From: Symbiodinium natans
Lineage: Eukaryota > Sar > Dinophyceae > Suessiales > Symbiodiniaceae
Reading direction: 5' to 3'
DNA length: 64,000 bases
Assembly: GCA_905221605.1 (NCBI GenBank)
Contig: CAJNDS010001035.1
Span: 107,001 to 171,000, forward strand
Made by a program: the position numbers and the translations under genes. The notes below the pieces were generated by a model that saw nothing but the letters and a program-made list of their open reading frames with translations, ran no database searches and had not been told where the DNA came from. This document shows, one piece after another, positions 48,901-57,800 of the stretch. The stretch's first letter is position 1. Every line of letters starts with the position of its first letter.

Positions 48901-51900
48901 TATTGGCGTGTTTTCGTGATGTGTCTTCTGAACATGGACGCGTGTTGGCGCGGGGCTGTCGGCCAAAAGCGCTGACGTGCCCGGCTCCTTCTCTGGCTCT
49001 TGTGGCTGCAAACTGGAGCCTTAGTCGTTGGTACTTGAAAGCAGCAGGGGCACGATGTTCAGAATCATGTGACTATGAGTATACAGTATACGTGCAGTTG
49101 AAGTTCTAGCTTCGGCCACTGACGGCTTGGCCTTGTGACGGTTCAGCATCTCCGCGAACATGTCCAAGTTTTGTTGATATTTGTCGGCTGCTGCTTTCGG
49201 CTCTGCCCTCAAGCTGACACAGAATGAGTCGCGTCACGGAGGCACATGAAAACAATTCAATTTGTCATTGCGTGAGCGCAGAAAACACGTATGCGCAGGC
49301 ATGGCTCGCCCATGCCACCACAGGCTGCCAGCTGTCAGACCATCTCTGAGGTTGTTGCTTCATTATCAAAGAAAGCTTTTCTCTGACCTTATTTTGTTCT
49401 GACTGAAAACACAAAAAAACGCTAGCGTAGAAACACACAGACACACACACACACAGACAAGAAATCCACAGCGCAAGCAGGACCGTAATAAGTGGCCAAG
49501 TGGCATGTTTACCAACCAATAGATCAACGGGCTCGTATGGGTTGTCGTCCCACGTGCGGTGGTATTCCGGTATTTGGCCTTGGAAAGAGGTTAGCAGGCT
49601 CTCGGTGATTTTCACAATGTTATGCCAGGTTTAGCCACGTTGCGCGTAAGTCTGGCCACAATCTCATGACCGTAAGCTCTGCCCCGGGGCGATGGGTGAA
49701 GGACCAGTGCCAGCAGGTTCTTAGTCGTAATGGTGCTTCCGCCGACGCTACTCACGCAAGTATAGAGAGAGAGAGAGAGGGGGTCAAAACACCAAGCGTG
49801 GCTTCTGAGAAGAAGTGCCCAAATGTCCGCACGCGTTTTGGAACTCTCCAGGCCACGTCACGTCACACAAGTCAAATTGCAACTGAGGCACGGTGTTGCA
49901 ACTGAGGTTCCACACATATCATGGAGGATGACTGCGAGGACACTGGTTGAACCACCAGCTGGGAGAGGTTTCTTTGTTCTCCCATGACTTTGGGCCTGCG
50001 ACGCTAACGTGCAGGGCCAGGCCAACGCAACATCCGGTCTTCATAATACTGTTGATCTTGGTGAGCTCTTATAGGTCCTGGGCAGCCTTCATGAGCAGCA
50101 GGACTGCAGGACTGTGAAGAATGAACGATAAATCGAAACACCTCTGGCGTTGTTTGCACTGGCTCTTGTCAAGCATTTTCAGCGTGTTCCGCTAATGGGT
50201 GTTTCATCTTCTGCGGAAAGTGTCATAGCGTGGACGAAACGAGGGCGGAATTCCTTCAGTACGGACCACGCTGCTTGGAACTGCCAGTAATGATCCAAAA
50301 TCTTGCGCTTCTAATATGAATAATATTCATATCTCCTGGGACACCGCCAGAGATTGCAAGGCCAGAGATGGTGATTGGGGGGCACCATGTGCTCATAGAG
50401 ACCGTCCTGCCATGTAATGGCTGCCAAGCAGTTTCAGGCTTTGTAGTTTTTCCCAAAGTGTGTTTTCAAGAAATCCCTGACTGTCTCCTGGCAGGATCCC
50501 AGCTGAGCTTGCTGATGAATGGCAAAAACGAGAACACAAAATGCATGACATTCATCTTTCAGAGCAACGATTCTACAGTAGCACTGGCTGCAAAGGCAGC
50601 TTAATGTTTAGGACTAGGGCTTAGGTTAAGGAAGGGTCTAAGGGGTTTGGGGTTCAAAGGCGTCTGCTCAGCGAGAATTAGACATGTGCACAGCTTCAGG
50701 GTTCAGGCCTGGAGTACGGTAGATTGCGAGCCACACGCCGTCACTGGAACACATTGCATGGCCTGGAAGCCCTGGCGGTGGATCAAGACCAATTGGACCA
50801 TTGGAGTCAGGGCTAGTCTTCGACGTCGAGAGCTCCTCGATCAGCGCCGCGGCTTCTGCAGTTGATTTCGGAGCGTTTTGTTCTCCGCTGCTAGCCGCCA
50901 GTTCTGCTTTTCCATCTTTTCGTTGTGCTTCCAAGCCTGGATGTCCAGCTCCGAAGGCTTAAAAATGGTGTGAGGACTTCGCCAGAAAGCCCAAACGCAC
51001 ACTCTTAGGTACCCTCAACCCGGAACCCTCTAACGGCCCAGAAGGGCTCAGGCTTCAGTTTTAGGGCGGGGGACACAAACCAACCAGCCCTTATGCCCAA
51101 ACCCAAGTCCTGAACTCCGACAGGCTGCAATTCAGGGTTTTTGTTGGGGTTTAGGTTGTCTGGGCTTCAGGTGCTTGGGTGGCTCGTTTGGGATGATGGC
51201 AGTGATCTTAACGTCAACAGCGGATTTGTGTCTCAGGAGTGTGATGTGCCACTGGCGGAAAGGTACGTAGTTGTTGTTGCCTAAAAAAACCTAGAAAATG
51301 AAAACAATCCGCTGTTTTGTCTTAAGCTCCTGCCATCTTGATGGTTGAGAGGGGAAGGGGGCGTTGCACCTTGGGACTTGAGACTGCGTGTATCCATTAT
51401 TTGGGTTTCGGAGTTAGCTTGTTCTTCTGTTTCCACTCTCAATAAAGCACAAGCCATGCTCAAACCGGTATCCTACTTTCCTTTTGCCGATATGCCTTGC
51501 TTGCCTTGCTTGTTGGTTTGGGCCAAGGCTTATAGGCTTTAAGCATGCCAGTTGGTTTGGCCTGTTCTCTGCCTCTTGGTGAGCAATGATGCGCGTCCTT
51601 GCATCGAAGGTGGTGATGAGCACCACGCAGCTTCTCCGTTCGGCCATGTCCTTCTGAAGCGCCCGGAGTGTCAAGAAACTGTCCTTTCCTTACTGTTGGC
51701 TTGCAGGGAATGAGGGAATGAGGTACCCTCTATACCCCCTATATATATATATATGTATATACCTGGACGTATATAGAGTACCTCATTCCCTCCTTCCCTA
51801 CTAACCAACAATAAGTTTCCGCCACTCCAGAATAGGACATCTGCTTCTTCAGCTTCAATGGGCACCTTGTGTAGCCAAGCTGGTTGTTGAATGCGGGCTG

Positions 51901-52750
51901 CCCTCTCCTTGGTAGCCCAGGAGCCATCTCATAGTACGGGCGCACTTTTTTTTGGGGGGGTTGGCTGTTGCTTTACAAGGGGACCCAGAACCAACTAGCA
52001 CTAAACCCTAAACCCCAAACCCCAAACCCCAAACCCCAAACCCCAAACCCTAAACCCTAAACCCCAAACCCTAAACCCTAAACCCTAAACCCTAAAAAGG
52101 GTTCCACTGGGCCACCAAGTCTCCGAGGACGGCACGGCGGCATGGTTGTACGGACAGTGGCGGCATCCGCAGCCGCAGCAGCGGCCCCGCTTCTTGTGGG
52201 CCACCTCCGTGAAGACTTGGAAGCCTGGCAAAGGGGTGTAGGGTTTAGGGTTTAGGGTTTAGGGTTTGGGGTTTGGGGTTTAGGGTTTAGGGTTTAGGGT
52301 TTGGGGTTTAGGGTTTAGGGTTTAGGGTTTAGGGTTTAGGGTTTAGGGTTTAGGGACTTCTGGGCCACCTCCGTCATGACTTGGAAGCCTGACAAAGAAG
52401 AAGGCATTCTCTTGAAGGACCACATGAACCCCCCCAAAATTTCGACACACCCTACTAAGCCCTATACTACTCTAAACCCCCTGAAACCTACAACCTGCAA
52501 ATCGTGCTCAAAAACCCAGTTGTTTGGTCCCCGCCTGTGGTGGGATCCAAGTAGAAGCCCTCACCACGCTCGCACGCCTCCTTGTGGAGGGACCAGCAAA
52601 GATCTTCAACATCGCACACATGGCCTGCAGCAAAATGGGGGGGTTGCGATAAAAAGGGACCCTGGACCCTTAAAATCCCCTTATAATAGGACCACAAGAA
52701 GGTACCCCCTACTATCGGAAACCCTCAATTGAACCGGATGCTTGAACCAT
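45923..52750 (-). CDS. PP-loop ATPase of the Dph6-like adenine nucleotide alpha hydrolase type, with Cys-rich N-terminal domain; 10 exons, 309 aa
   Basis: Exons (minus strand): 52750-52723, 52624-52535, 52224-52124, 51907-51820, 51688-51573, 48660-48568, 48390-48216, 47880-47795, 46551-46469, 45992-45923. Joined they total 930 nt in one open frame. Motifs in order: CCGCGCRHCPYNH (about residues 53-65), the pattern of the small DUF5522-type Cys-rich domain; FWSGGKDSFLTLR (about 99-111), the ATP pyrophosphatase P-loop; VLITTFD; RQAEALGV; FGDLHLEHIRGWRE; YPLWHR; GENGEFHS near the end. This order matches bacterial fused proteins related to diphthine-ammonia ligase, which adenylate a substrate; the substrate here is unknown. 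An in-frame TAA lies just upstream of the ATG and an AG at 52774 could accept a spliced leader. Intron 5 (51572-48661, 2,912 nt) contains other coding sequence. The last residues, after the histidine motif, run into array-like sequence and may be misassigned. Probably acquired from bacteria (inference). Confidence 0.82.
47881..48215 (-). mobile_element. Intron 7 of the PP-loop gene: family B introner carrying a family C introner
   Basis: 335 nt, donor CACA|GAAGCT and acceptor CCCAG|GAAGCT with target duplication GAAGCT. Inside, a family C element (48081-48181) is flanked by CAAC on both sides (plus strand). Array-like sequence follows at 47885-48000. Confidence 0.75.
48081..48181. mobile_element. 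Introner, family C, nested copy
   Basis: 101 bp with inverted ends of the CCCTAAGGGTCCATGTACC type, target duplication CAAC at 48077-48080 and 48182-48185. Confidence 0.75.
48470..48540. repeat. Nonamer array CCCCCTAAA
   Basis: About seven nonamers within intron 6 of the PP-loop gene (48567-48391, GT-AG, repeated CAGGTGG at both ends). Confidence 0.8.
48930..51475 (-). CDS. Apparent multi-exon gene nested in intron 5 of the PP-loop gene, product unknown
   Basis: Exon-like blocks on the same strand as the host: about 51463-51375 (ACALLRVETEEQANSETQ), 51280-51164 (YVPFRQWHITLLRHK), 50957-50856 (ELDIQAWKHNEKMEKQNW, then LAAENKTLRNQLQ, coiled-coil-like), 50511-50439 (ETVRDFLKTHFGKNYK), 50310-50200 (KILDHYWQFQAAWSVLK), 49600-49517 (IPEYHRTWDDNPYEPVDLL), 49402-49265 (SEQNKVREKLSLIM), 49213-49132 (KAAADKYQQNLDMFAEML) and 49005-48930 (PQEPEKEPGTSALLADS). 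Introns look conventional: 49516-49403 is GT-AG with a TTTTCAG|T acceptor and 49131-49006 is GC-AG|C, without terminal repeats. No heptamer arrays lie between 48.75 and 51 kb. The full chain of exons, and whether one gene or several, is not resolved. One exon (50.7-50.96 kb) is open in two frames. Confidence 0.45.
51689..51819 (-). mobile_element. Introner, family J (spliced, GA-AG)
   Basis: 131 nt, inverted ends CTTATTGTTGGTTAG/GCCAACAGTAAG, target duplication GAAA. It splits the ATP-binding motif SGG|KDS; excision restores it exactly. Confidence 0.87.
51908..52123 (-). mobile_element. Introner, family A, with nested heptamer array (spliced, GA-AG)
   Basis: 216 nt, inverted ends CTTGGTGGCCCAGTGG/CTGGGCTACCAAG, target duplication GAGA. 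A CCCTAAA/CCCCAAA array (about 51999-52095) sits inside the element. Donor TCG|GAGACTTGG. Confidence 0.85.
52190..52390 (-). repeat. Exon start duplicated on both sides of a heptamer array
   Basis: The acceptor plus first 35 or so nt of exon 3 of the PP-loop gene (CCAGGCTTCCAAGTC...GAGGTGGCCCA, 52228-52190) recurs upstream at about 52390-52352 with a few changes; the TTTAGGG array (about 52238-52352) lies between. Using the upstream copy as an exon would break the frame. Confidence 0.75.
52625..52722 (-). mobile_element. Introner, family D (spliced, GT-AG)
   Basis: 98 nt between exons 1 and 2 of the PP-loop gene. Ends resemble an inverted pair (TTTCCGATAG / TTTATCGCAA). Donor GAGG|GTTTCC, acceptor CTGCAG|GCCATG. 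Confidence 0.6.
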
Positions 52751-52833
52751 GTAGTGCGTTTAGTTGTTCGTGCCTGCTGCTGATTGGACGTTGGTCCGGG
52801 TTCAGGGTTTCGGGGATCACAGGTAGGATGCTC

Positions 52834-53094
52834 TCACTGATAGACTCGGATAAGATTAGAGGGACTGCAAGGGCAATAGTGCTTCGTACCTTTAGAAGCC
52901 TTTAAGCCGTTTTCCCACAAGCAGCCATCTATACTGTACAAGGTACCTGTTCGTTCGTCTTGAATGCGTCTAGGTGTCTCAACCACTGCAATATGTTGTA
53001 TCTTGCGCCGTCCGTCCTGCAAATTCGTATTGAAACCTGTACTTTTCTTTGGACTCGCGTTCGCGTGAAAACGCCTCAACGGCTCTTGAAACAA
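52834..53094 (-). CDS. Open reading block upstream of the PP-loop gene, product unknown
   Basis: An 86-codon frame free of stops (FQEPLRRFHANASPKK, then VVETPRRIQDERTG, ending NLIRVYQ and TGA) between the two bacterial-type genes and on their strand. Base use is less GC-rich than the resolved exons. It could be the last exon of another gene or a leader-region exon. No family recognised. Confidence 0.35.
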   Translation of the reverse strand: MFQEPLRRFHANASPKKSTGFNTNLQDGRRKIQHIAVVETPRRIQDERTGTLYSIDGCLWENGLKASKGTKHYCPCSPSNLIRVYQ

Positions 53095-53651
53095 AGGGGT
53101 TTTAGTGGATTTAGGGTTTAGGCTTTAGGGCTACAAGGGTATAAGTGTGTGTTAAGGTTTGGGGCATGTTGGTTCCCTACGTTGTACGACACGTTGTTGG
53201 AGCAAAGGGACGCAGCTTCCAGGAGGTAGGGGGCTCAAGTTCTCGTTTAAGGGTTGCCGGCTGACCCGAAACATCAAAACCTTCTCTCCGGCGTTTAGGG
53301 CTTAGGGTTTGGGGATTAGGGTTTAGGGATAAAACATGCCAAGTCTTTTGTTTCTATTTTGTTGTGCAAGCCTCTAGGCCCCTCCATTTTCTTTCACGCC
53401 CTAAGCCCTGAGCCCGAATCCTAGCCCTAAACCCTCAATCGCAAACCCTAAAACCCTGAAGCCCTAAACCCGGAAAACCCGGAAAAAAACCATGAGAATC
53501 CTGAAAACTCTGAAAACCCTGACAACCCCTAAAACCCTGAAAACCCTGAAGCCCTGAAGCCCTGAAGCCCTGAAGCCCTGAACCCTAAACCCTAAACCCT
53601 AAACCCTAAACCCTAAACCCTAAACCCTAAACCCTAAACCCTAAACCCCAG

Positions 53652-53743
53652 CCTCCGTCCACAGCAGCAGGCTCCGGGGCCGGGACCCGGCCCCAGGCGG
53701 CGCCCTCCGGTGGCAGCAGGCCCGTGGCCTCCAGTTCCTTCAC
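53652..53743 (-). CDS. Exon-like block between the two bacterial-type genes
   Basis: Minus frame VKELEATGLLPPEGAAWG then RVPAPEPAAVDGG after a CCTCAG acceptor, ending in a CCCTAAA array (sense TTTAGGG). Product unknown. Confidence 0.4.
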
Positions 53744-54832
53744 CTGAGGCCAAGGTTTAGGGTTTAGGGTTTAGGGTTTTGGTTTAGGGTTTAGGGTTTA
53801 GGGTTTAGGGTTTAGGGTTTGGGGTTTGGGGTTTGGGGATTGTGGTTTAGGGTTTAGGGATTAGGGTTTGGGGTTTAGGGTTTGGGTGTAGGGTTTAGGG
53901 TTTAGGGGTTAGGGTTTGGGGTTTTGGGTTAGGAATTAGCGTTTAGGGTTTAGGGTTTGGGGTTTGGGGTTTAGGGTTTGGGGTTTGGGGTTTAGGGTTC
54001 AAGCTTATGGTTCAAGGTCCAAGGAAAGAGTTTCGGAGCTTCGGGATTCAGCTTGCCAGTTTTGGTTTACTTGTCTTTGTTCGTGCGAGGGTTCGACGAG
54101 GATTGGGCCCCTAAACCCTAAACCCTAAACCCTAAACCCCAAACCCTAAACCCTAAACCCTAAACGCAAAACCCTAAACCCTAAACCCTAACCCCGAAAC
54201 CCGAAGCCCTAGACCCTAAACCCTCAAACTGAACCCTAAACGTAGATTCCAACCCTCAACTCTGATATTGAAAGCCTGAGCCTTACCAACGCCGAAACGC
54301 CAACGCCGACAAACCTCACCCAAGCCCTTGCTATCCATAATTTCGGTGTGTATATATATATATATGTATATAGGGTTCAGGGTGTAGGGTTCGGGGTAGC
54401 CATCTATCTTTTGATACAAGTACACCGGTAGGGTTTAGGGTTTAGAGTATAGGGTTGAGGGTTGAGGGTTTAGGCCCTAAACCCGAAACCCTAAACCCAA
54501 AACCCAAAACCCCAAACCCCGAACCCCAAACCCCAAACCCTAAACCCCAAACCCTAAACCCCAAACCCTAAACCCTAAACCCCAAACCCCAAACCCTAAA
54601 CCCTAGCATCGACCGCAGCTCCGTTCTTCGAAGCGCCAAGCCCTAGGTAAGGGCTTCCACCAAAAAGGCGCCCGCTTTCAGAGGCCCCTACAAACAGTGG
54701 AATGCCTGCTTTAAGAAGTGTCTAAACCCTAAACCCTAAACCCTAAACTCCAAACCCTAAACCCTAAACACATAAACCCATAAACCCATGAACCCATAAA
54801 CCCATAAACCCAGAAATCCTAAACCCTAAGCC

Positions 54833-57800
54833 CTAAACCCACACAAAAAACCGGAACTTCGAACCCACAGGCTCGCGAGCCACCAGCCGGGCGGCGATTG
54901 CGGGCGCGTCGTCGTGCATGATCCGGGCCAAGATCGCTACCCCAGGCACCTCGCGGGAGGTTTAAGGTTTAGGGTTTAGGGTTTAGGGTTGAGGGTTGAG
55001 GGTGTTCAAGGTTTACCTGGGTAGACAAAAGCCTGCCTGAAGGCCGTTTAAGGTCTGTGGTTTCTTGGTAAGCCCAGAAACCATTTTATCATATCATAAT
55101 AAGGGCACCCTCTTGTGGGATAGTTACTGTAGAAGGGAACCCATAACCAACAAAAAGGGTAAAGGGTACGACCGGGCAACCAAGATTTAGGGACACTATT
55201 CTGTCACATAGATCTCTGGCCCAAAAAACACTGAAACTTTGCCCCGAACTTAGGGCTAGGTTTCGGGCTGAGTACGCCCAAGTCCCACACCCTTTTCTCA
55301 AAAACCCTGACCACCTAAACCCTGAAGCCTGCGTAAACCCTAACGCTCTAAACCCTAAAAACCTGAAGCTCTAAAAACTAAACCATAAATCTTGAAATCC
55401 TAAACTAAACCATGAATCCTGAAATCCTAAACCCTAAACCCTAAACCCTAAACCCTAAACCCTAAACCCTCAGGATCTTTGGGAGAAAGACCCCGGCCAG
55501 CGAGGGCCCTGGCCGCGCAAAGTAGCGGTTGCCGTCCGCCGCGAAGACTCGGCCCTCCCTCCTTTAATAGGGTTTAGGGTTTAGGGTTTCCCGGTTAGGG
55601 TTTCAGGGGTTTGTAGGGTTTAGGGTTTCCGGGTTAGGGTTTCAGGGGGCTTATAGGGTTTATAGGGGTGAAAGGGGTTTATGGGGTCTTGGTAGGGTTT
55701 ATAGGGTTTATGGGGTTTTGGTAGGGTTTCAGGGTTTTGAGGGTTCATAGGGTCTATCGGGTTTACAGGGTTGAGGGTTTCCGGTTCAGGGTTTACAGGG
55801 TTTACAGGGTTTACAGGGTTTACAGGGTTTACAGGGTTTACAGGGTTTACAGGGTTTACAGGGTTTACAGGGTTTACAGGGTTTACAGGATTCACAGGGT
55901 TTATAGGGGTTACAGGGTTTATAGGGTTTATAGGGTTGATAGGGTTTATGGGGTTAAAAGTTCCGGGGCTTAAAAGTTTAGGGGTTTTAGGGTTTATGGG
56001 GTCTATAGGATTCTGCGGGCGACGTGATCCTTAGACGTGTACGCTCAATATACCTTGCGAACCTTGTTTGATATGAAATCGGGAATGTCGTAGCTTAGGG
56101 TACCCTAGACCCTAACCTAAACCCTAAACCCTAAACCGCAACCGCCTATACAAACCCTAAACCCTAGACCCATTGCGTGCAAGCGCAAGACCACGTCCGG
56201 TTGGGCGAGCCGAGTGCGCGTCAGACATGCATTACTTCGCCACTTGACCGCTGAAGCTACTACTTGCCTAAGACCCGGAAAATCAAAACATTCATTCTTT
56301 TAATTCTTCCCTATAAGGGCAATATAAGGATTTTGTGTTTTTCCTGTTTTTGTTTGATTGTTTTTTGGGGGGGGGGGGGGGGGGCGGGTTTAAGCTAATG
56401 GTATATAAAGCTGGCTATGACCTGATGAAGATTGCGGTGGGCACTTGAAGATTTCACGTGGGCACGGGTCCGCTTTATCTTCTGTCTTACCTTGTGGACG
56501 AAATCCTCCTGGAAAGGTTCATGGTTCATGGTTCGTATATCTTGCCCCTATACTTCCAGGGACCTAATATATAATATATAGGTTACCCCTAAACCCCAAA
56601 CCCTAAACCTTAAACCCTAAACCCTAAACGGTTCCCAGAACCCTGAAGGACTCAGTGACTAGGTCCCTGGAAAACTAGAATCAGGCAAAAGTCACACAGG
56701 GCATATGATCACGCACCTCAGGGCTCATATGACCCCTAAGGTTTAGGGTTTAGGGTTTAGGGTTTAGGGTTTAGGGTTTAGGGTTTAGGGTTTAGGGCTT
56801 AGGGCTTAGGGTTTAGGGTTTAGGGTTTAGGGTTTAGGGTTTAGGTAGATGCAACAGAGCTTCACGCAACGCAGCGAGGTCCACCAGGGCTGCTGCCAGA
56901 GCCTCGCAGCATCCTCCAGATTCCGGGCTAAGTCCTTGGCTGCTCTTAGCAGGGTAGCTGTAAATTCAATTTTTAGCTGCCCTCTTAAGAAACCCAATAA
57001 ACCCAAAACCCAAAACCCTAAACCCTAAACCCTAAACCCTCCAAAAAGGCTAAAGATGTAAAGTTACAGTAAAGCCCTAAGGGTCCATGTACCTAATTAT
57101 GGAATACTTGGGCCTTAAAGTACTTCCTATATAAGGACTTTTGGGTCTAAGTATATAATAATAAGGTACATGGACCCTTAGGGTTACAGTAAAGCACTGC
57201 AAAGAGTCGAAGCCGCAGCAGGCAACCAGGATGCAGTCGGGATCAAAGTCCGCGAGGACGGAGGGCCTCTGAGTCTGGGAGCGGTCCCTGAACCCTAAAC
57301 CCTAAACCCTAAACCCTAAACCCTAAACCCGAAACCGTAAACCCTAAACCCTCAAGCCCCCTGTCACGTGAAGTTATTCGAAAATCCAAAATTCGAAACT
57401 CCCCGAAACTTTCCTCGAAACTTTCCCCGGACCTGAACCCTGAATAATTTCAAGAAACCCTAAGCCGAACGAAGCTCTCGCAAGTGCCCTATCTCATAGT
57501 TAAGAACTGCGAGTGGCACCTGGACAATGCTCTGAAAATCCCTCCTAGACATGATATTCGCCCCGATATAGCCCTGGACTGCACACTTTGCTCACACAAC
57601 GCCTAAACCCTAAACCCTAAACCCTAAACCCTAGACCCTAAACCCTAAACCCTAAACCCTAGACCCTAAACCCTAAACCCTAAATCTAAACCCTAAACCC
57701 TAAAGCCAGCGTGCTGAATCTGCTTCGACTTGTCGCCCGGCTTTCGCCATCCCGGATCTCCACCAGCAGCCACCAGCATGTCTGGAATCCAATGCCCTCC

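Noticed and set aside
55089-55301. Minus-strand open block ending at a family A introner ([12 protein letters not shown])
   Set aside because: It lies in intron 10 of the metal-receptor gene, whose flanking exons join in frame without it.
55620-56034. Gly-Phe-Thr and Asn-Pro-Val repeat proteins
   Set aside because: Nine-base telomere-like array open in several frames, located inside an intron of the metal-receptor gene.
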